The notes under the pieces are model-generated. The model was not told the origin of the DNA, did not search any database, and saw only the letters and a list, made by a program, of their open reading frames with translations. Below are positions 27,470-37,138 of a stretch of DNA of 64,000 bases, one piece after another (the first letter of the stretch is position 1; the number at the start of each line of letters is the position of its first letter). The stretch spans positions 1,302,001-1,366,000 of the forward strand of contig NC_014829.1 in assembly GCF_000177235.2 (NCBI RefSeq), written 5' to 3'. Position numbers and translations under genes: made by a program. Source of the DNA: Evansella cellulosilytica DSM 2522. GTDB lineage: Bacteria > Bacillota > Bacilli > Bacillales > Salisediminibacteriaceae.

Positions 27470-28537
27470 TTAACCGCCTGCTGCTGGTACGACATTATAT
27501 CCTTGCTTGGTAAGTAAATCTACAACACTATTTTCACCAACAAGATGCATGGCACCGACAACAACAAAGTAAGTGTCATTATTGTCTCCAAGAATAAACT
27601 CTTCAATTTTCTCCGCCATCTTTACATCACGATCGTCAGTAAGTGCTTTAATATATTCTCTGTACTCTTCAGTAGCATCGTCGCCCACATGTCGCATGGC
27701 ACTTATTGCTTCTATATCGCCATCGATCCACAGCTCCATTAACAAACTTAATTCTTCAACGCCTTCGTCAAATTCTTCTATGGACTTGGCGAGGTCTGCT
27801 GCCTGAGCTTCGTCAGACATGGTTTGGATGACTTCTAATTGCTCCCTCATTGTTTCCAGTGCAATTATCTCCATACTATCGTCGGTGGCCCTTTCTAGAA
27901 AGTATAAATCAATCCCATACTCTGTTTGGAGTCCGGCCTCTTCTACCATGGCAGTAGTCAATAAATCCTTAGCTACCCAAGGTTTCATGTAGTTAAGGAC
28001 CGTTTCATTTAATGGTAGTCCATATTCAGAGGTTAAGCTTACAAGACCTTCAAAAGCTTCCTCGCCGAGCTTGTTCTTTAAGTTTCTACCATCTAAAAAG
28101 ATACCGTCACGTATGGCTATTGCCATCGCTTCCAATTCATTGATGTTAGAAATGTCGACTTCGACGGCTATATAGTCCGACTCTGCAAAGGCCGATTCGA
28201 TAGAGTCATGTAGAGGATAGAGGTCTTCTACACCGACATGAATGGATCCGAATAAATATACGGTATTTGAGCCTTCTTCTATTTTGTAGAATACTCCTTG
28301 TGGGTGAGCGGAGGAATCCTCTAATAGTTGAACGCCAGAATCGGATTCTGTTGGAGCTGCTGTCTCTGCATCTTCACCATCTGGGCTCTCTTCATCAACT
28401 CCCTGCTCATCTGAATTCTGATCATGTTCTTCGACTTTCTCGTCCTCGGATACCATATCCATTAATTCGGGAATGTCACATGCAATTAATCCTAATGCTA
28501 AGAGTATAGAAAAAACAAAAACGATACAATTCTTCAA
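27470..28537 (-). CDS. TraB/GumN-family lipoprotein
   Basis: 355 residues. Lipoprotein signal MKNCIVFVFSILLALGLIAC with lipobox LIAC, then an acidic Ser/Asp/Glu-rich linker to about 75. The TraB/GumN core follows: VYLFGSIHVGVEDLYPL (GxxH motif), DYIAVEVDI, LQTEYGIDLYFL and C-terminal FVVVGAMHLVGENSVVDLL (second GxxH). Family members are membrane-linked metal-dependent peptidase-like proteins; some degrade peptide pheromones. The paired GxxH and Glu residues are intact. AGAGGAGAG precedes the ATG. It is transcribed alone, convergent with the M23 gene. Confidence 0.85.
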   Translation of the reverse strand: MKNCIVFVFSILLALGLIACDIPELMDMVSEDEKVEEHDQNSDEQGVDEESPDGEDAETAAPTESDSGVQLLEDSSAHPQGVFYKIEEGSNTVYLFGSIHVGVEDLYPLHDSIESAFAESDYIAVEVDISNINELEAMAIAIRDGIFLDGRNLKNKLGEEAFEGLVSLTSEYGLPLNETVLNYMKPWVAKDLLTTAMVEEAGLQTEYGIDLYFLERATDDSMEIIALETMREQLEVIQTMSDEAQAADLAKSIEEFDEGVEELSLLMELWIDGDIEAISAMRHVGDDATEEYREYIKALTDDRDVKMAEKIEEFILGDNNDTYFVVVGAMHLVGENSVVDLLTKQGYNVVPAAGG

Positions 28538-28990
28538 TGAAACAACTCTCCTCTCGTTTTACAAATAACCCCATCTTCCAGTTAAGGGAAAATTAGTTAA
28601 AGTCATCTAAATCATACTATTAATCACATACATTTGAACCTATAAATGGAACTAAATGGGCATGGTTCCTATTTACTGTATTTTGTAAAAAACTGTAAAG
28701 TGTGTCGATTCCTTAACACGTTTAGGAAGGTTAGATTATATCTTATTACCTAGTTATATTTGTCGGGGAAAGAATCTGTTTTAACCTTGGCAGCTTTTTC
28801 TCTGGCAAGGAAGAACCGTCCCTATTAGCCGATATATTTTGATTGACAATAGCTAGTGGTTGGAATATAAAGGAATTAACTGTTAAAAAATACTAATTTT
28901 ATGAGTTTGACTAACTAAAGAGGGTGTCTATGGGTCAAAATTTATGTGTCCTTGACACGCTTCTTATAATGGGGTGTAAACAAGTTGTTT
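28538..28990. other. intergenic region with one solo REP
   Basis: Promoter regions of two divergent genes. The only marked element is GGCAAGGAAGAACCGTCC to TTAGCC at 28803-28830. I see no further gene. Confidence 0.6.
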
Positions 28991-29311
28991 ATGAATCTCG
29001 TATTACGGTTTCTGTTGGAAGTATGTGCTATTGTGGCAGTTAGTTATTGGGGGTTTGTTGTTGGAAAAGGAATGGTTTTCAAAATACTACTAGGTATTGG
29101 TACACCCTTGTTGATCATGATAATATGGGGACTATTTGGTTCCCCAGCAGCACAAATACCTTTAACAGGGGGTTATCGTCTGTTACTTGAGATAGCAATT
29201 TTTGGATGTGCGATTTTAGCACTGTTAGCTGTCTCTAAATCTACATTAGCATTTATCTTCGGAGCATTAGTTATAGTCAACAAAATTCTAATGTATGTAT
29301 GGAATCAATGA
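28991..29311 (+). CDS. YrdB-like small membrane protein (DUF2568)
   Basis: About 106 residues from ATG 28991, with TTG 28985 as alternative. Four membrane helices: LRFLLEVCAIVAVSYWGFVV, FKILLGIGTPLLIMIIWGLF, LLLEIAIFGCAILALLAV and LAFIFGALVIVNKILMYVW. The GSPAAQIPLTGGYRLLLEI loop is characteristic of the YrdB family. Function unknown. The next membrane protein gene starts 37 bases downstream, so the two are likely co-transcribed. Confidence 0.8.
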   Translation: MNLVLRFLLEVCAIVAVSYWGFVVGKGMVFKILLGIGTPLLIMIIWGLFGSPAAQIPLTGGYRLLLEIAIFGCAILALLAVSKSTLAFIFGALVIVNKILMYVWNQ

Positions 29312-29347
29312 GACATGTCAGCATTAACAAATAAAGGAGGAATGTGA

Positions 29348-29920
29348 ATGGAGAATGCGTTTCGTATCCAATTAGGTGGGGTTATGTCTATCATTGCAGG
29401 TTTCTCTCTTGCTACAGCTCACTCTATCAATCTGCTGTTTTCAAATGGCGAAGGTATATTAATAGGACAAGCTATTGTATTTATTGCTCATCTTCTTATT
29501 GTTTTTGCGTTTTTTGGATTTCATGAATTACAAAGAGATAAAAATGGTATTTTCGGATCGCTAGGTATGATTTTAGGTGTGATCGGTACGATTATCGTAA
29601 CGGCAATTGTGTTTGTTGAAATGGCGGGCGTTTCAAATGTTAATGTGGATGAAATATTTGCAGTAAGTGTGAATCACTTTATTTACTCGTTTGGTCCACT
29701 GCTTTTTGTAGTAGGTATGATCTTCGTTGGTATTTCAATGATGAGAGCGAGAATATTTCCAGCTGTAGTTGGACTACTACTTATTCTTGGAACGATTGTA
29801 TTTGCGCTAGGAACGGTAGCTGGAGCCTTAGAATCTATCATCTCAACAATCGGGGCAATCATTACTGGACTTGGGTTTATATGGGGAGGATATTTTCTTT
29901 TTAGGAGAAGTGTTATGTAA
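29348..29920 (+). CDS. uncharacterised integral membrane protein
   Basis: 190 residues, ATG 29348 with AAAGGAGGAATGTGA ahead. About six membrane segments, with Gly-rich helices such as GSLGMILGVIGTIIVTAIVF and IISTIGAIITGLGFIWGGYF. The only long polar loop is FHELQRDKNG. The layout resembles small DUF-type Bacillaceae membrane proteins, but I do not recognise the family. Second gene of a probable two-gene unit ended by the terminator at 29930. Confidence 0.75.
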   Translation: MENAFRIQLGGVMSIIAGFSLATAHSINLLFSNGEGILIGQAIVFIAHLLIVFAFFGFHELQRDKNGIFGSLGMILGVIGTIIVTAIVFVEMAGVSNVNVDEIFAVSVNHFIYSFGPLLFVVGMIFVGISMMRARIFPAVVGLLLILGTIVFALGTVAGALESIISTIGAIITGLGFIWGGYFLFRRSVM

Positions 29921-29929
29921 TTTATTGTT

Positions 29930-29981
29930 CCTGCCCCCCGTACTGTATAACTTTACAGTGCTGGGGGGCAGGGATTTTTTT
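29930..29981 (+). terminator. strong rho-independent terminator
   Basis: CCTGCCCCCCGTACTGTA pairs with TACAGTGCTGGGGGGCAGG, followed by T7. A solo REP core follows at 29995-30021. Confidence 0.9.
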
Positions 29982-30182
29982 CTTGTTCTTCTTTGGCAAG
30001 GAAGAACCGTCCCTATTAGCCAAAAAAAAGTGTAGAAATTGAAACTTTATCACTATAAAAAACGTATATAATTTGGAAATATAGGAACAGGTTGGAATTC
30101 GTGGGAAAATATAAGTTTTTCACTTAGCGTTTTTCGTCCCAATACTTCCAAATACATAGATGGATAATTTAGGAGGGATTTT

Positions 30183-30965
30183 ATGGTTTTTATATTGATG
30201 ATCATTTTCATGCTTCCGTTTCTTATATTGTTGTGGCAACAGCACTATGTGAAAGAGGGGAAGCGAGAGAAGGTGAATGTAAAATTTGCATTGCTGCTAT
30301 TCTCTTTGTTATTTCTTGCAAGTTTAATAGGACAAATTTACTTTTTAATGCAATATGATCTTCCATTATATGTAACTGGTGAACAATATTTGATAGGGCT
30401 TCTTATGGTTGCTTTTTCACTAGGACTCATTGCTATCATTAACATAGGAGTAACGATTTGGAGCAAGAAGAAGAATATGCCCAAAGGGGCTTATAATAGC
30501 AAGTTAGTGTGGAAAGTTACTGGAGGAATAGGTGTCATTGTCTTACTATTCATCTTTTGGTTTATGCCATTTGCTGAGAAAGCATCATATGTATTAGCTT
30601 TCCATAATGCCGTGGATGCAGTGGCACAAGCAGATGAAGAAGAAGAATTTTCTATAGTACTCGTTCGTTCGGAGAGAGATTGTGTGAGACGTTGCGCAGG
30701 TAGGAAATACGATAATCATTTTTATATTAGTAATAATTCAGAGGGGAAAAAAGAAGTAGAGTTTCTCATCCGTGCATTAGATGAAGAGCAAAATGAATTA
30801 AAAGTAATCGAATCCTCTCTCATGAGAACCGATCCAGGTGAAATACTTTTATTAGAAACAGAAGAAACAAATACAGATTCTAATGTATGGAATAGGTATT
30901 CTTTTCAAACAGATGACGCCGTATATTATTTTCAGTATGATTATCACTATCGCAATGCTGAATAA
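30183..30965 (+). CDS. membrane protein with extracytoplasmic C-terminal domain
   Basis: 260 residues, ATG 30183 after TTAGGAGGGATTTT. Four membrane helices in the first 140 residues (FILMIIFMLPFLILLWQQ, FALLLFSLLFLASLIGQIYF, LIGLLMVAFSLGLIAIINIG, VTGGIGVIVLLFIFWFMPF) precede a soluble tail with two Cys close together (ERDCVRRCAGRK) that could form a disulphide. The family is not recognised. It is a single gene between two terminators. Confidence 0.7.
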   Translation: MVFILMIIFMLPFLILLWQQHYVKEGKREKVNVKFALLLFSLLFLASLIGQIYFLMQYDLPLYVTGEQYLIGLLMVAFSLGLIAIINIGVTIWSKKKNMPKGAYNSKLVWKVTGGIGVIVLLFIFWFMPFAEKASYVLAFHNAVDAVAQADEEEEFSIVLVRSERDCVRRCAGRKYDNHFYISNNSEGKKEVEFLIRALDEEQNELKVIESSLMRTDPGEILLLETEETNTDSNVWNRYSFQTDDAVYYFQYDYHYRNAE

Positions 30966-30982
30966 GTTTCCTTTTTTTATAT

Positions 30983-31028
30983 AAAAGGGATGGATTCTAG
31001 TGCACGAGGGACTAGAATTCATCCTTTT
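30983..31028 (+). terminator. rho-independent-type hairpin
   Basis: AAAAGGGATGGATTCTAGT pairs with ACTAGAATTCATCCTTTT; TTTTTTC follows a few bases later. Confidence 0.8.
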
Positions 31029-31181
31029 ACCATTTTTTCTTGTAGTTATATTTGTTTCAAATGAGAACCTTTTTTCTAAAGCTTGAGAAATAAAGTGGAT
31101 TTAATGTAGCTATAGAAATTTTGCTACTAAAAATAAATACGTAAATACTTTTAAAGATTACTATAAAAGGTGTGTTTTCTG

Positions 31182-32351
31182 ATGTCAAAGAGAATTTTAG
31201 TCTTAGATATTGCCCGGGGAGCTGCGATATTAGGGACGCTAGGGACGAATATTTGGATTTTTAGTAATTTAGGAAATTATGAAGTCTTATTAGGGACGGA
31301 AACGACAAGTGTTTTTACACTAGATCTAATTTTAGAAGCAATTGTTTTATTTTTTACAAATGGAAAGTTTTTAGGTCTATTAACGATATTATTTGGAATT
31401 GGGTTAGAGTTAAAACGTCAATCTTATATTAGAAATAACAAAGAAAAGCTGTGGATTTGGGTGTACATATGGGGGATGCTTCTACTCCTAGCAGATGGGT
31501 TCCTTCATTATTTATTTGTCTTTGAGTACGATGTGTTAATGGGCTATGCCATAACAGGAATCATTGTTGCACTACTAATAAAATGTAAAACTAGTGTAAT
31601 TAAAACAGTGACAATTACTTTGGGAGTTATACATATTGTTGGTATTTTACTATTTTCTATTTTAATAGAGATTATTATGAGAGTGGACGAATTTAGAGAA
31701 GAATTTCTCATGATGATGAATGAAATATCTTATGTTTATCTCACAGGCTCCTATTTTGATCAAGTTCTGCTTCGCTTAAATGACTTTTGGGGGATGAGAG
31801 GAGAAGCAATTGCTATCATCCCGATGAATATTTTGTTATTTTTATTCGGTGTTTATTTAGTAAGAAAAGGAATCTTTAGGCAATCACCAGAAAGCATACA
31901 AGCGAGAAAGAAATACTTATTTTGGGGTTTAGCTATAGGTATACCACTAAATGCGCTTATGTTTATTCCGTTGTTTTCCCTGGGGGTTATTGTACGTTAT
32001 CTATTTGCCCCTTTAATGGCGCTTGGGTATTTAATGGCCTTCCATTGGTTGGTGGAAAAACGTCCGGATCGTTTTATACTCCGTAGGCTTTCAGAAGTAG
32101 GGAGAACTGCACTAAGCTGCTATATGTTACAAAATATAATGGCTTCAATTATCTTTTATGGTTGGGGGTTTGGTCTAGGGGGAAGGGTTAACGCACTACA
32201 AACTATTGCAATTTTAGCTTTCATTTGTCTTTCTATGATGGTCTTTGCACACCTATGGTTGAAAAAATTTAATCATGGTCCATTTGAAATAATATGGCGG
32301 TGGCTAACGGCATTACCTTTTAATCAATTAAAGAATAAAAAAGTAGGTTAG
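31182..32351 (+). CDS. DUF418/YeiB-like membrane protein
   Basis: 389 residues from ATG 31182, with AAAAGGTG at the right distance; GTG 31170 is unlikely. The opening KRILVLDIARGAAILGTLGT is the family's hallmark (LDxxRGxAxLGI). About nine membrane segments follow. The conserved C-terminal DUF418 part has VGRTALSCYMLQNIMASIIF and FNHGPFEIIWRWLT. Proteins of this type are inner-membrane acyltransferase-like proteins of unknown substrate; the pattern GPxExxWR is complete. Single gene. Confidence 0.85.
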   Translation: MSKRILVLDIARGAAILGTLGTNIWIFSNLGNYEVLLGTETTSVFTLDLILEAIVLFFTNGKFLGLLTILFGIGLELKRQSYIRNNKEKLWIWVYIWGMLLLLADGFLHYLFVFEYDVLMGYAITGIIVALLIKCKTSVIKTVTITLGVIHIVGILLFSILIEIIMRVDEFREEFLMMMNEISYVYLTGSYFDQVLLRLNDFWGMRGEAIAIIPMNILLFLFGVYLVRKGIFRQSPESIQARKKYLFWGLAIGIPLNALMFIPLFSLGVIVRYLFAPLMALGYLMAFHWLVEKRPDRFILRRLSEVGRTALSCYMLQNIMASIIFYGWGFGLGGRVNALQTIAILAFICLSMMVFAHLWLKKFNHGPFEIIWRWLTALPFNQLKNKKVG

Positions 32352-32636
32352 CTTTTTGATCGGATGCGGTTTTTGTGGTCAATTTTGTTAAGCAAAGGAA
32401 ATATATGAATAAATTATCTATAAAATAAACCATTTTTTTCATATCGTTTACTAATTAGTCTAGTCATCAATAACCTGAACTATTTTACTAATAACGAATT
32501 CTCACTATGGTATTAAAATACTAATGGATAGAGTGAGATTAAATAGAATGCGAATATAATATAAGACTAAATTACCTTTTTTTTCATATTATGGAATTTT
32601 TAGTGTAATTATAACGAGGGATCTTATAAAATATCT

Positions 32637-33449
32637 ATGTTGCACAGGAATCCTATAAGAAATAAGAAGGTGATGGGAAAGTTGAAGCGTATAGTAATGT
32701 ATTTTTGTTTAGTTGGATGTTTAATTGCACTTGCAGCTTGTAGTAATAGTAATCAAACGTCTGGGGAAAGGGTAGATTTGATTGACAGTAACGAGTCTGA
32801 AGAATTAGGAACAGATGAAGTTCTAGAAAGCGAAGAGACAGTAGAGAATTCTGAAGATGAAGAATCAAGTACGTCTGATGACGTTGATAGGGTGGATAAT
32901 GAAGATTCTGAGTTTGAAAGATTTGAATATGAAGGGGCTTGGCCAGGGGTTGGTATCGAAGTTGATTCGCCAGAAGAAGCGTTAAAAGGTGATTTAGAAC
33001 TATTTTTTGAAACCGTAATTGATGAGTTAGGGAATGAATACGTCTTTCGGTTAGGATCTGTTATGAGGGCAGTAGACCAACAGATGACAATTCCCATTCA
33101 TTATAAATTCTTTATGGATGATACTCCCCAACGTATTAGGGACTTAAAGAGATTGACTTTAGAAACTGATGAAGCAGACTTCATTCGCCAATATTATTTA
33201 CAAGCGATGGAAATTCATTTAGAAGCTGTTGAAAATATCCATCCTCACATTGATGATATTCATAATGATACTCATGATGAACATGTAACAACAGAGTTTT
33301 ATGACAAAATTCTTGAAGGATATCATTACTTAGCTCTATCTAGTATACAAATAATCAAGATTGCAGAAGAGACAAATGTTCTCGACATCAATGAGATGAA
33401 TGATTTAGAGGATATGATTGAGGAATATTTAATGGAAAAAAGGTTATAG
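32637..33449 (+). CDS. uncharacterised lipoprotein
   Basis: 270 residues from ATG 32637, 258 from ATG 32673. The later start gives a better lipoprotein signal (MGKLKRIVMYFCLVGCLIAL, then AAC lipobox) but its AAGAAGG is almost touching the ATG, so the choice is open. An acidic linker (SEELGTDEVLESEETVENSE) leads to a helical soluble domain with a His/Asp-rich patch (IHPHIDDIHNDTHDEH) that might bind metal. Family not recognised. It ends before a bidirectional terminator shared with the opposite gene. Confidence 0.7.
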   Translation: MLHRNPIRNKKVMGKLKRIVMYFCLVGCLIALAACSNSNQTSGERVDLIDSNESEELGTDEVLESEETVENSEDEESSTSDDVDRVDNEDSEFERFEYEGAWPGVGIEVDSPEEALKGDLELFFETVIDELGNEYVFRLGSVMRAVDQQMTIPIHYKFFMDDTPQRIRDLKRLTLETDEADFIRQYYLQAMEIHLEAVENIHPHIDDIHNDTHDEHVTTEFYDKILEGYHYLALSSIQIIKIAEETNVLDINEMNDLEDMIEEYLMEKRL

Positions 33450-33461
33450 CTTCTAAGAAAG

Positions 33462-33497
33462 ACTAAAAACGAGCTTCAAGCTCGTTTTTAGTTTTTC
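33462..33497. terminator. bidirectional terminator between convergent genes
   Basis: ACTAAAAACGAGCTT and AAGCTCGTTTTTAGT with T5 on the plus side and an A/T-rich run on the other. Same stem as at 27327. Confidence 0.9.
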
Positions 33498-33503
33498 TTA
33501 TGG

Positions 33504-34253
33504 TTACTCCTCGGCGAACTCGTTAAATAATTGCTCTGCTTCTAGTTTTGTTTCGGCAGGGAAAGCAAATGTTATACTTGAGCGTCCATGCTGAGTAAGG
33601 TTAATTGCGGAAGCTTTACCAGCTAATGAACCAAAGTTTCTTGTCGTCCAAATTTCCCCATTACTAGATCCTTCTTTTTCTGACAGATAAAAAGAGCGTT
33701 GTTTTCCTGATACTTCAAGTTGAGTTTTCCTAGCTGTGGAAACCCAAAAAGTGCTCTCATCAATTTCTAACTTCCCTACAAATAAATGCCCTAAAATTAA
33801 ATTAGGTTCCATTTTACCATATACCTTTACATCTACAGGCTCACTTATTTCGCCATTCTCAGAATACATATATCCAGTATGGACGATATGGATGTCTTTC
33901 GGTAATAGGAAAAAGATAGACATAATAGTTAACAAAGTAATCATAATAGAGTACATAAAACTGGTGATGTACTGTTTTGATTCTCTTTCAAACAACCACT
34001 CCATTATTGTTCGAAAGAAAAGTATGACAGCCACAGCTCCTAAAGTATAGAGGTACAAGTAATCTTGTATAAAGGAACCAGGATAAATCCATATGAGTAG
34101 AATAAATACAACAAAAAAGATTATTTGAACATACTTGTGCAGCTTATTAACTGGTTCACGACTCCAGCGTCTTTCAAGGTTAAACTTCCTGTGAATAAAT
34201 CGATCTAAGATAATCCAAAGAATAAAAAATAATAGAAAATAAATAATAGGCAC
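33504..34253 (-). CDS. DUF4181-like membrane protein
   Basis: 249 residues, ATG at 34253. Membrane helices at MPIIYFLLFFILWIILDRFI, VQIIFFVVFILLIWIYPG, LYTLGAVAVILFFRTIMEW and MYSIMITLLTIMSIFFLLP. The segment RWSREPVNKLHKYVQ between the first two helices is the feature that suggests DUF4181. The C-terminal 130 residues form a soluble beta-rich domain (VKVYGKMEPNLILGHLFVGK). Function unknown. Convergent with the lipoprotein gene. Confidence 0.65.
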   Translation of the reverse strand: MPIIYFLLFFILWIILDRFIHRKFNLERRWSREPVNKLHKYVQIIFFVVFILLIWIYPGSFIQDYLYLYTLGAVAVILFFRTIMEWLFERESKQYITSFMYSIMITLLTIMSIFFLLPKDIHIVHTGYMYSENGEISEPVDVKVYGKMEPNLILGHLFVGKLEIDESTFWVSTARKTQLEVSGKQRSFYLSEKEGSSNGEIWTTRNFGSLAGKASAINLTQHGRSSITFAFPAETKLEAEQLFNEFAEE

Positions 34254-34513
34254 GCAGCATTCCCTCCCACATCCCTATTATACAACTCATTAATAAGAAA
34301 ATGAACTTTTTATGGGTGATTTTTCCAATGGAAAGGATCGACAGCACAGCACTACAGTTCGTTAATCTATACACGAATGGGAGAATAGAACCAATCATTC
34401 CGTCCTTCCTGTATTAAAGGAAAACACTGTATGAAAATTGAATAAGATAATAAGTAGACTTTTTTCAACTAGTTCGATTTCATAGTTTCAGTATGATAGA
34501 GAGGAGATATACG

Positions 34514-35803
34514 ATGTATTTATATTTATGGATCGTTTTTATAGGATTCATACTTTTTACCGCGCTGCCGTTATTTTCTGCTAAACACAGAACGGTGTGG
34601 AAGGTGGTTCAAGTTGTTGTGGTCACTTTTTCCATTATCCTCGCGGTGTTTGTCATTGAAGTCCTACAAATCCCGCCACTTCCAGTAATCATTTTCGTTG
34701 TTATCGTGAGTTTTCTAACGGACAGGTCTACCTATACGAAGACAGGTGCCATTATCGTTAGTGTGATTGTTATCCTTATTGGTGGGGCAGCCTATTACAT
34801 ATTTCATGATGATCCGGACTATGTACAGAAATACATAGACAACAATCCTGATCTCGCTTCCATGCATGTGAGTGTAGACGGAGAATCGATCGTTAGCGAA
34901 GGGGCAGATATGAAACGTCCTCTCGCTAGCGTAGTAAAGACGATTATTGCGATCGAATATGCGAACCAGGCGACTAAGGGTACAGTCGATCCAGGGGAGC
35001 TCATTGCATTAGAAGAGCTTGAAAAGTTCTACCTTGCCAATACGGATGGCGGCGCACACCCCGCATGGCTCGATGAAATGAGCGCTTCAAATAAAATAGT
35101 CAATAATGAAGTCCCTTTACATGAAGTGGCTAAAGGAATGATCATGTTCAGTTCCAATGCAAACACCGATTTTTTAATAGAAAAATTAGGTGCTGATTCG
35201 ATAAATCATGTTATAGAAGCACTAGACCTTGAAAATCACGACCCAGTCTATCCAGTTGTTTCTGCATTGCTAGTATCAGAATTTGTAAATGAGCAGCACG
35301 ATGGAAGCTTAAGCAGTGACGAATTAAAGGAGCTGCTCCAATCGATGTCTCTTGAAGAATACAGGGAAATAGCGTGGGAGGTTCACGATGAGCTGAAGGA
35401 AGGAGAGGCCGACTTTTTCCATGAGAGCGTTTCTATCCCGATGGATTTGCAGAAAATATGGTCTGATCGTCTGCCGAATGCAACCGTGAAGGATTATGGA
35501 AAGGTGATGAGAGCGATTTCCGATAATACAGCCACCGTTCCTGGTGGTGAGGAAGTTCTCCGAGACGTGATGGAATGGCCTATGGAACTTCATGCATCCA
35601 ATCGGGAAATGTATGCACATTTCGGCGCGAAAGGTGGTTCAACTGCTTTTGTACTTAACCAAGCGCTTTATGTGGAAGATCATAAAGGGAAAAAAGTGGA
35701 GCTGATTATTTTTACAGAAGGTTTTTCCTTTATTGAGCAAATAAAAATTAGCCGAAATATGAATGCTTTTTTAATTCAAGTACTTGATGAGAATTTGGGC
35801 TAA
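34514..35803 (+). CDS. membrane-anchored class A beta-lactamase-like serine hydrolase
   Basis: 429 residues from ATG 34514 with GAGAGGAGAT ahead. Four N-terminal helices precede an extracellular serine hydrolase domain. The penicillin-interacting motifs are present: SVVK (SxxK) in RPLASVVKTIIAIEYA, SSNAN (SxN) in MFSSNANTDFL and KGG in FGAKGGSTAFVL, the KTG equivalent. There is no clear class A ExxxN motif, so it is more likely a wall-related peptidase or esterase than a resistance enzyme. The stop codon (GGC TAA) lies three bases before a GGCTAATAGGGACGG repeat. Confidence 0.8.
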   Translation: MYLYLWIVFIGFILFTALPLFSAKHRTVWKVVQVVVVTFSIILAVFVIEVLQIPPLPVIIFVVIVSFLTDRSTYTKTGAIIVSVIVILIGGAAYYIFHDDPDYVQKYIDNNPDLASMHVSVDGESIVSEGADMKRPLASVVKTIIAIEYANQATKGTVDPGELIALEELEKFYLANTDGGAHPAWLDEMSASNKIVNNEVPLHEVAKGMIMFSSNANTDFLIEKLGADSINHVIEALDLENHDPVYPVVSALLVSEFVNEQHDGSLSSDELKELLQSMSLEEYREIAWEVHDELKEGEADFFHESVSIPMDLQKIWSDRLPNATVKDYGKVMRAISDNTATVPGGEEVLRDVMEWPMELHASNREMYAHFGAKGGSTAFVLNQALYVEDHKGKKVELIIFTEGFSFIEQIKISRNMNAFLIQVLDENLG

Positions 35804-35806
35804 AAA

Positions 35807-35934
35807 GGCTAATAGGGACGGTTCCGGCTTGCCGGAACCGTATCTTTCTTTATAAAGATAAGAAATATAAAACAAAGCAGTGGAACTTTTCTGCAGGCGT
35901 ACTAAGGGCAAATGAGAACCGTCCCTCTTAGTAG
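35807..35934. repeat. paired REP unit (GGCTAA ... TTAG ends)
   Basis: GGCTAATAGGGACGGTTC with CGGCTTGCCG hairpin at the left and GAACCGTCCCTCTTAG at the right, about 130 bp in all. No gene inside. Confidence 0.8.
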
Positions 35935-35991
35935 TCCCTCTTAGTAATGATTAACTCCGTTTTGGGTATTCTAAAAATGGAGGGTATGTAT

Positions 35992-36546
35992 ATGATTGTC
36001 TATTTTGGAGCTATGAGAGAATTTGAACACGATAATAAAGAGTCATTGGTTCAAAATGAAATAAATAACATTGGTACGATTGGAGTTTGGTTTACATCTG
36101 ATATCAATTCAGCTAAAGCCTATGCAATAGGGACTGAGAAAGTTTTTGAACAGTCGGATACGGAATTTTGGGAGGATGGAGAGCCAAAGGTCATAGAAGT
36201 CGAAAGGCAAGTTATGGGCTTTATTTATAAAGCTTATATTCATGAACCTCAACTTAAAATATATGAGTCTAATACCTTTGATAATTATGAGTTATTTATG
36301 AATGATCGTGACGTGTTTTGTGATTATTTTAGTAAAAAGAAAAGAAAACTTACTTGGAAAGATCATGCTATTTTGTTAAATAAGGAAGAAGCGAACATGA
36401 AGTTTCGTAACCATCTTATTAGACAAGGATACGAAGGTTTTTTAATTCCAAATTGTAAACAACAGCATGGTGAAACTGAATTAGGCTGCCTTTTTTCTGT
36501 TGATGCATTTCATATTTCAGAAATTATCCCAGTTGATGCAATATAG
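35992..36546 (+). CDS. possible ADP-ribosyltransferase-fold protein
   Basis: 184 residues from ATG 35992, chosen because GGAGGG (35979-35984) is eight bases away; ATG 35986 is too close. It starts MIVYFGAMREFEHDN, then TIGVWFTSDINSAKAYAIGT, a pattern (GhWFTxdxxxAxxYA) seen in small ADP-ribosyltransferase-like and phage-associated proteins. Later GFIYKAYIHEPQLKIYES and RQGYEGFLIPN also fit such folds. A catalytic Glu pair cannot be confirmed. Isolated gene whose stop abuts a repeat. Low certainty on function. Confidence 0.55.
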   Translation: MIVYFGAMREFEHDNKESLVQNEINNIGTIGVWFTSDINSAKAYAIGTEKVFEQSDTEFWEDGEPKVIEVERQVMGFIYKAYIHEPQLKIYESNTFDNYELFMNDRDVFCDYFSKKKRKLTWKDHAILLNKEEANMKFRNHLIRQGYEGFLIPNCKQQHGETELGCLFSVDAFHISEIIPVDAI

Positions 36547-37132
36547 GCTAATGGGGACGGTTCCGGCTTGCCGGAACCGTTTTTCATATTCAGTTGGCTA
36601 AACGTAGCTAAGCGGGACGGTTCTTGTTTGCCAGGAATATTATATTGGACGATATTTATTATCTTTCTAGTTCTTTGAAGGAAAGACTGGCAAACGATAG
36701 AGAGTTCTTGCAAATGAGAACCGCCATTCTTGGTAATGTTGATAATTTGGCAAATAAGAACCGTCCGAGACCGCTGAAAAAGTGTAAAAATTAATATATT
36801 GTTGCATGATTATTCAGAGTACCTAATTAGAGAAAGAGTTGATGAGACCGGAGCAAACGAGGTAACTGTCTCTTCCTCTACGAGCATATGCTTTGAAGCG
36901 TATCCGTCGAGACAACTCGAAGCATTAGCGACGAAGAAACGCTCGTTCCTGCGGGAGTAAAGGCAGAGGTAAGACCCAGCAGATGCGCAGCATAGAGGAG
37001 GCTTACCAGCCGCCCGCGGAAAGCGAGTTTACATAGGTCTCTTCAACCCCTATATTCTAATAACCTTATATTTATTAGGAAGCTCTCTAATTGCAAGAAC
37101 TTTTTCACTGGTTCCGAATCGTCCCTGTTAGC
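36546..37132 (+). repeat. compound element with composite repeat copy C (long form)
   Basis: The left end GGCTAATGGGGACGG starts on the last base of the preceding stop codon, with hairpin TTCCGGCTTGCCGGAA. Further GGGACGGTTC-like arms occur near 36613, 36716 and 36759. Copy C fills 36759-37132 with the 86-bp module and ends GAATCGTCCCTGTTAGC. No gene inside. Confidence 0.85.
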
Positions 37133-37138
37133 TTTCGT

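Noticed and set aside
31182-32351. Acyltransferase of O-antigen/OafA type
   Set aside because: The N-terminal LDIARGAAILG resembles it superficially, but the C-terminal NHGPFEIIWRW pattern assigns it to DUF418.
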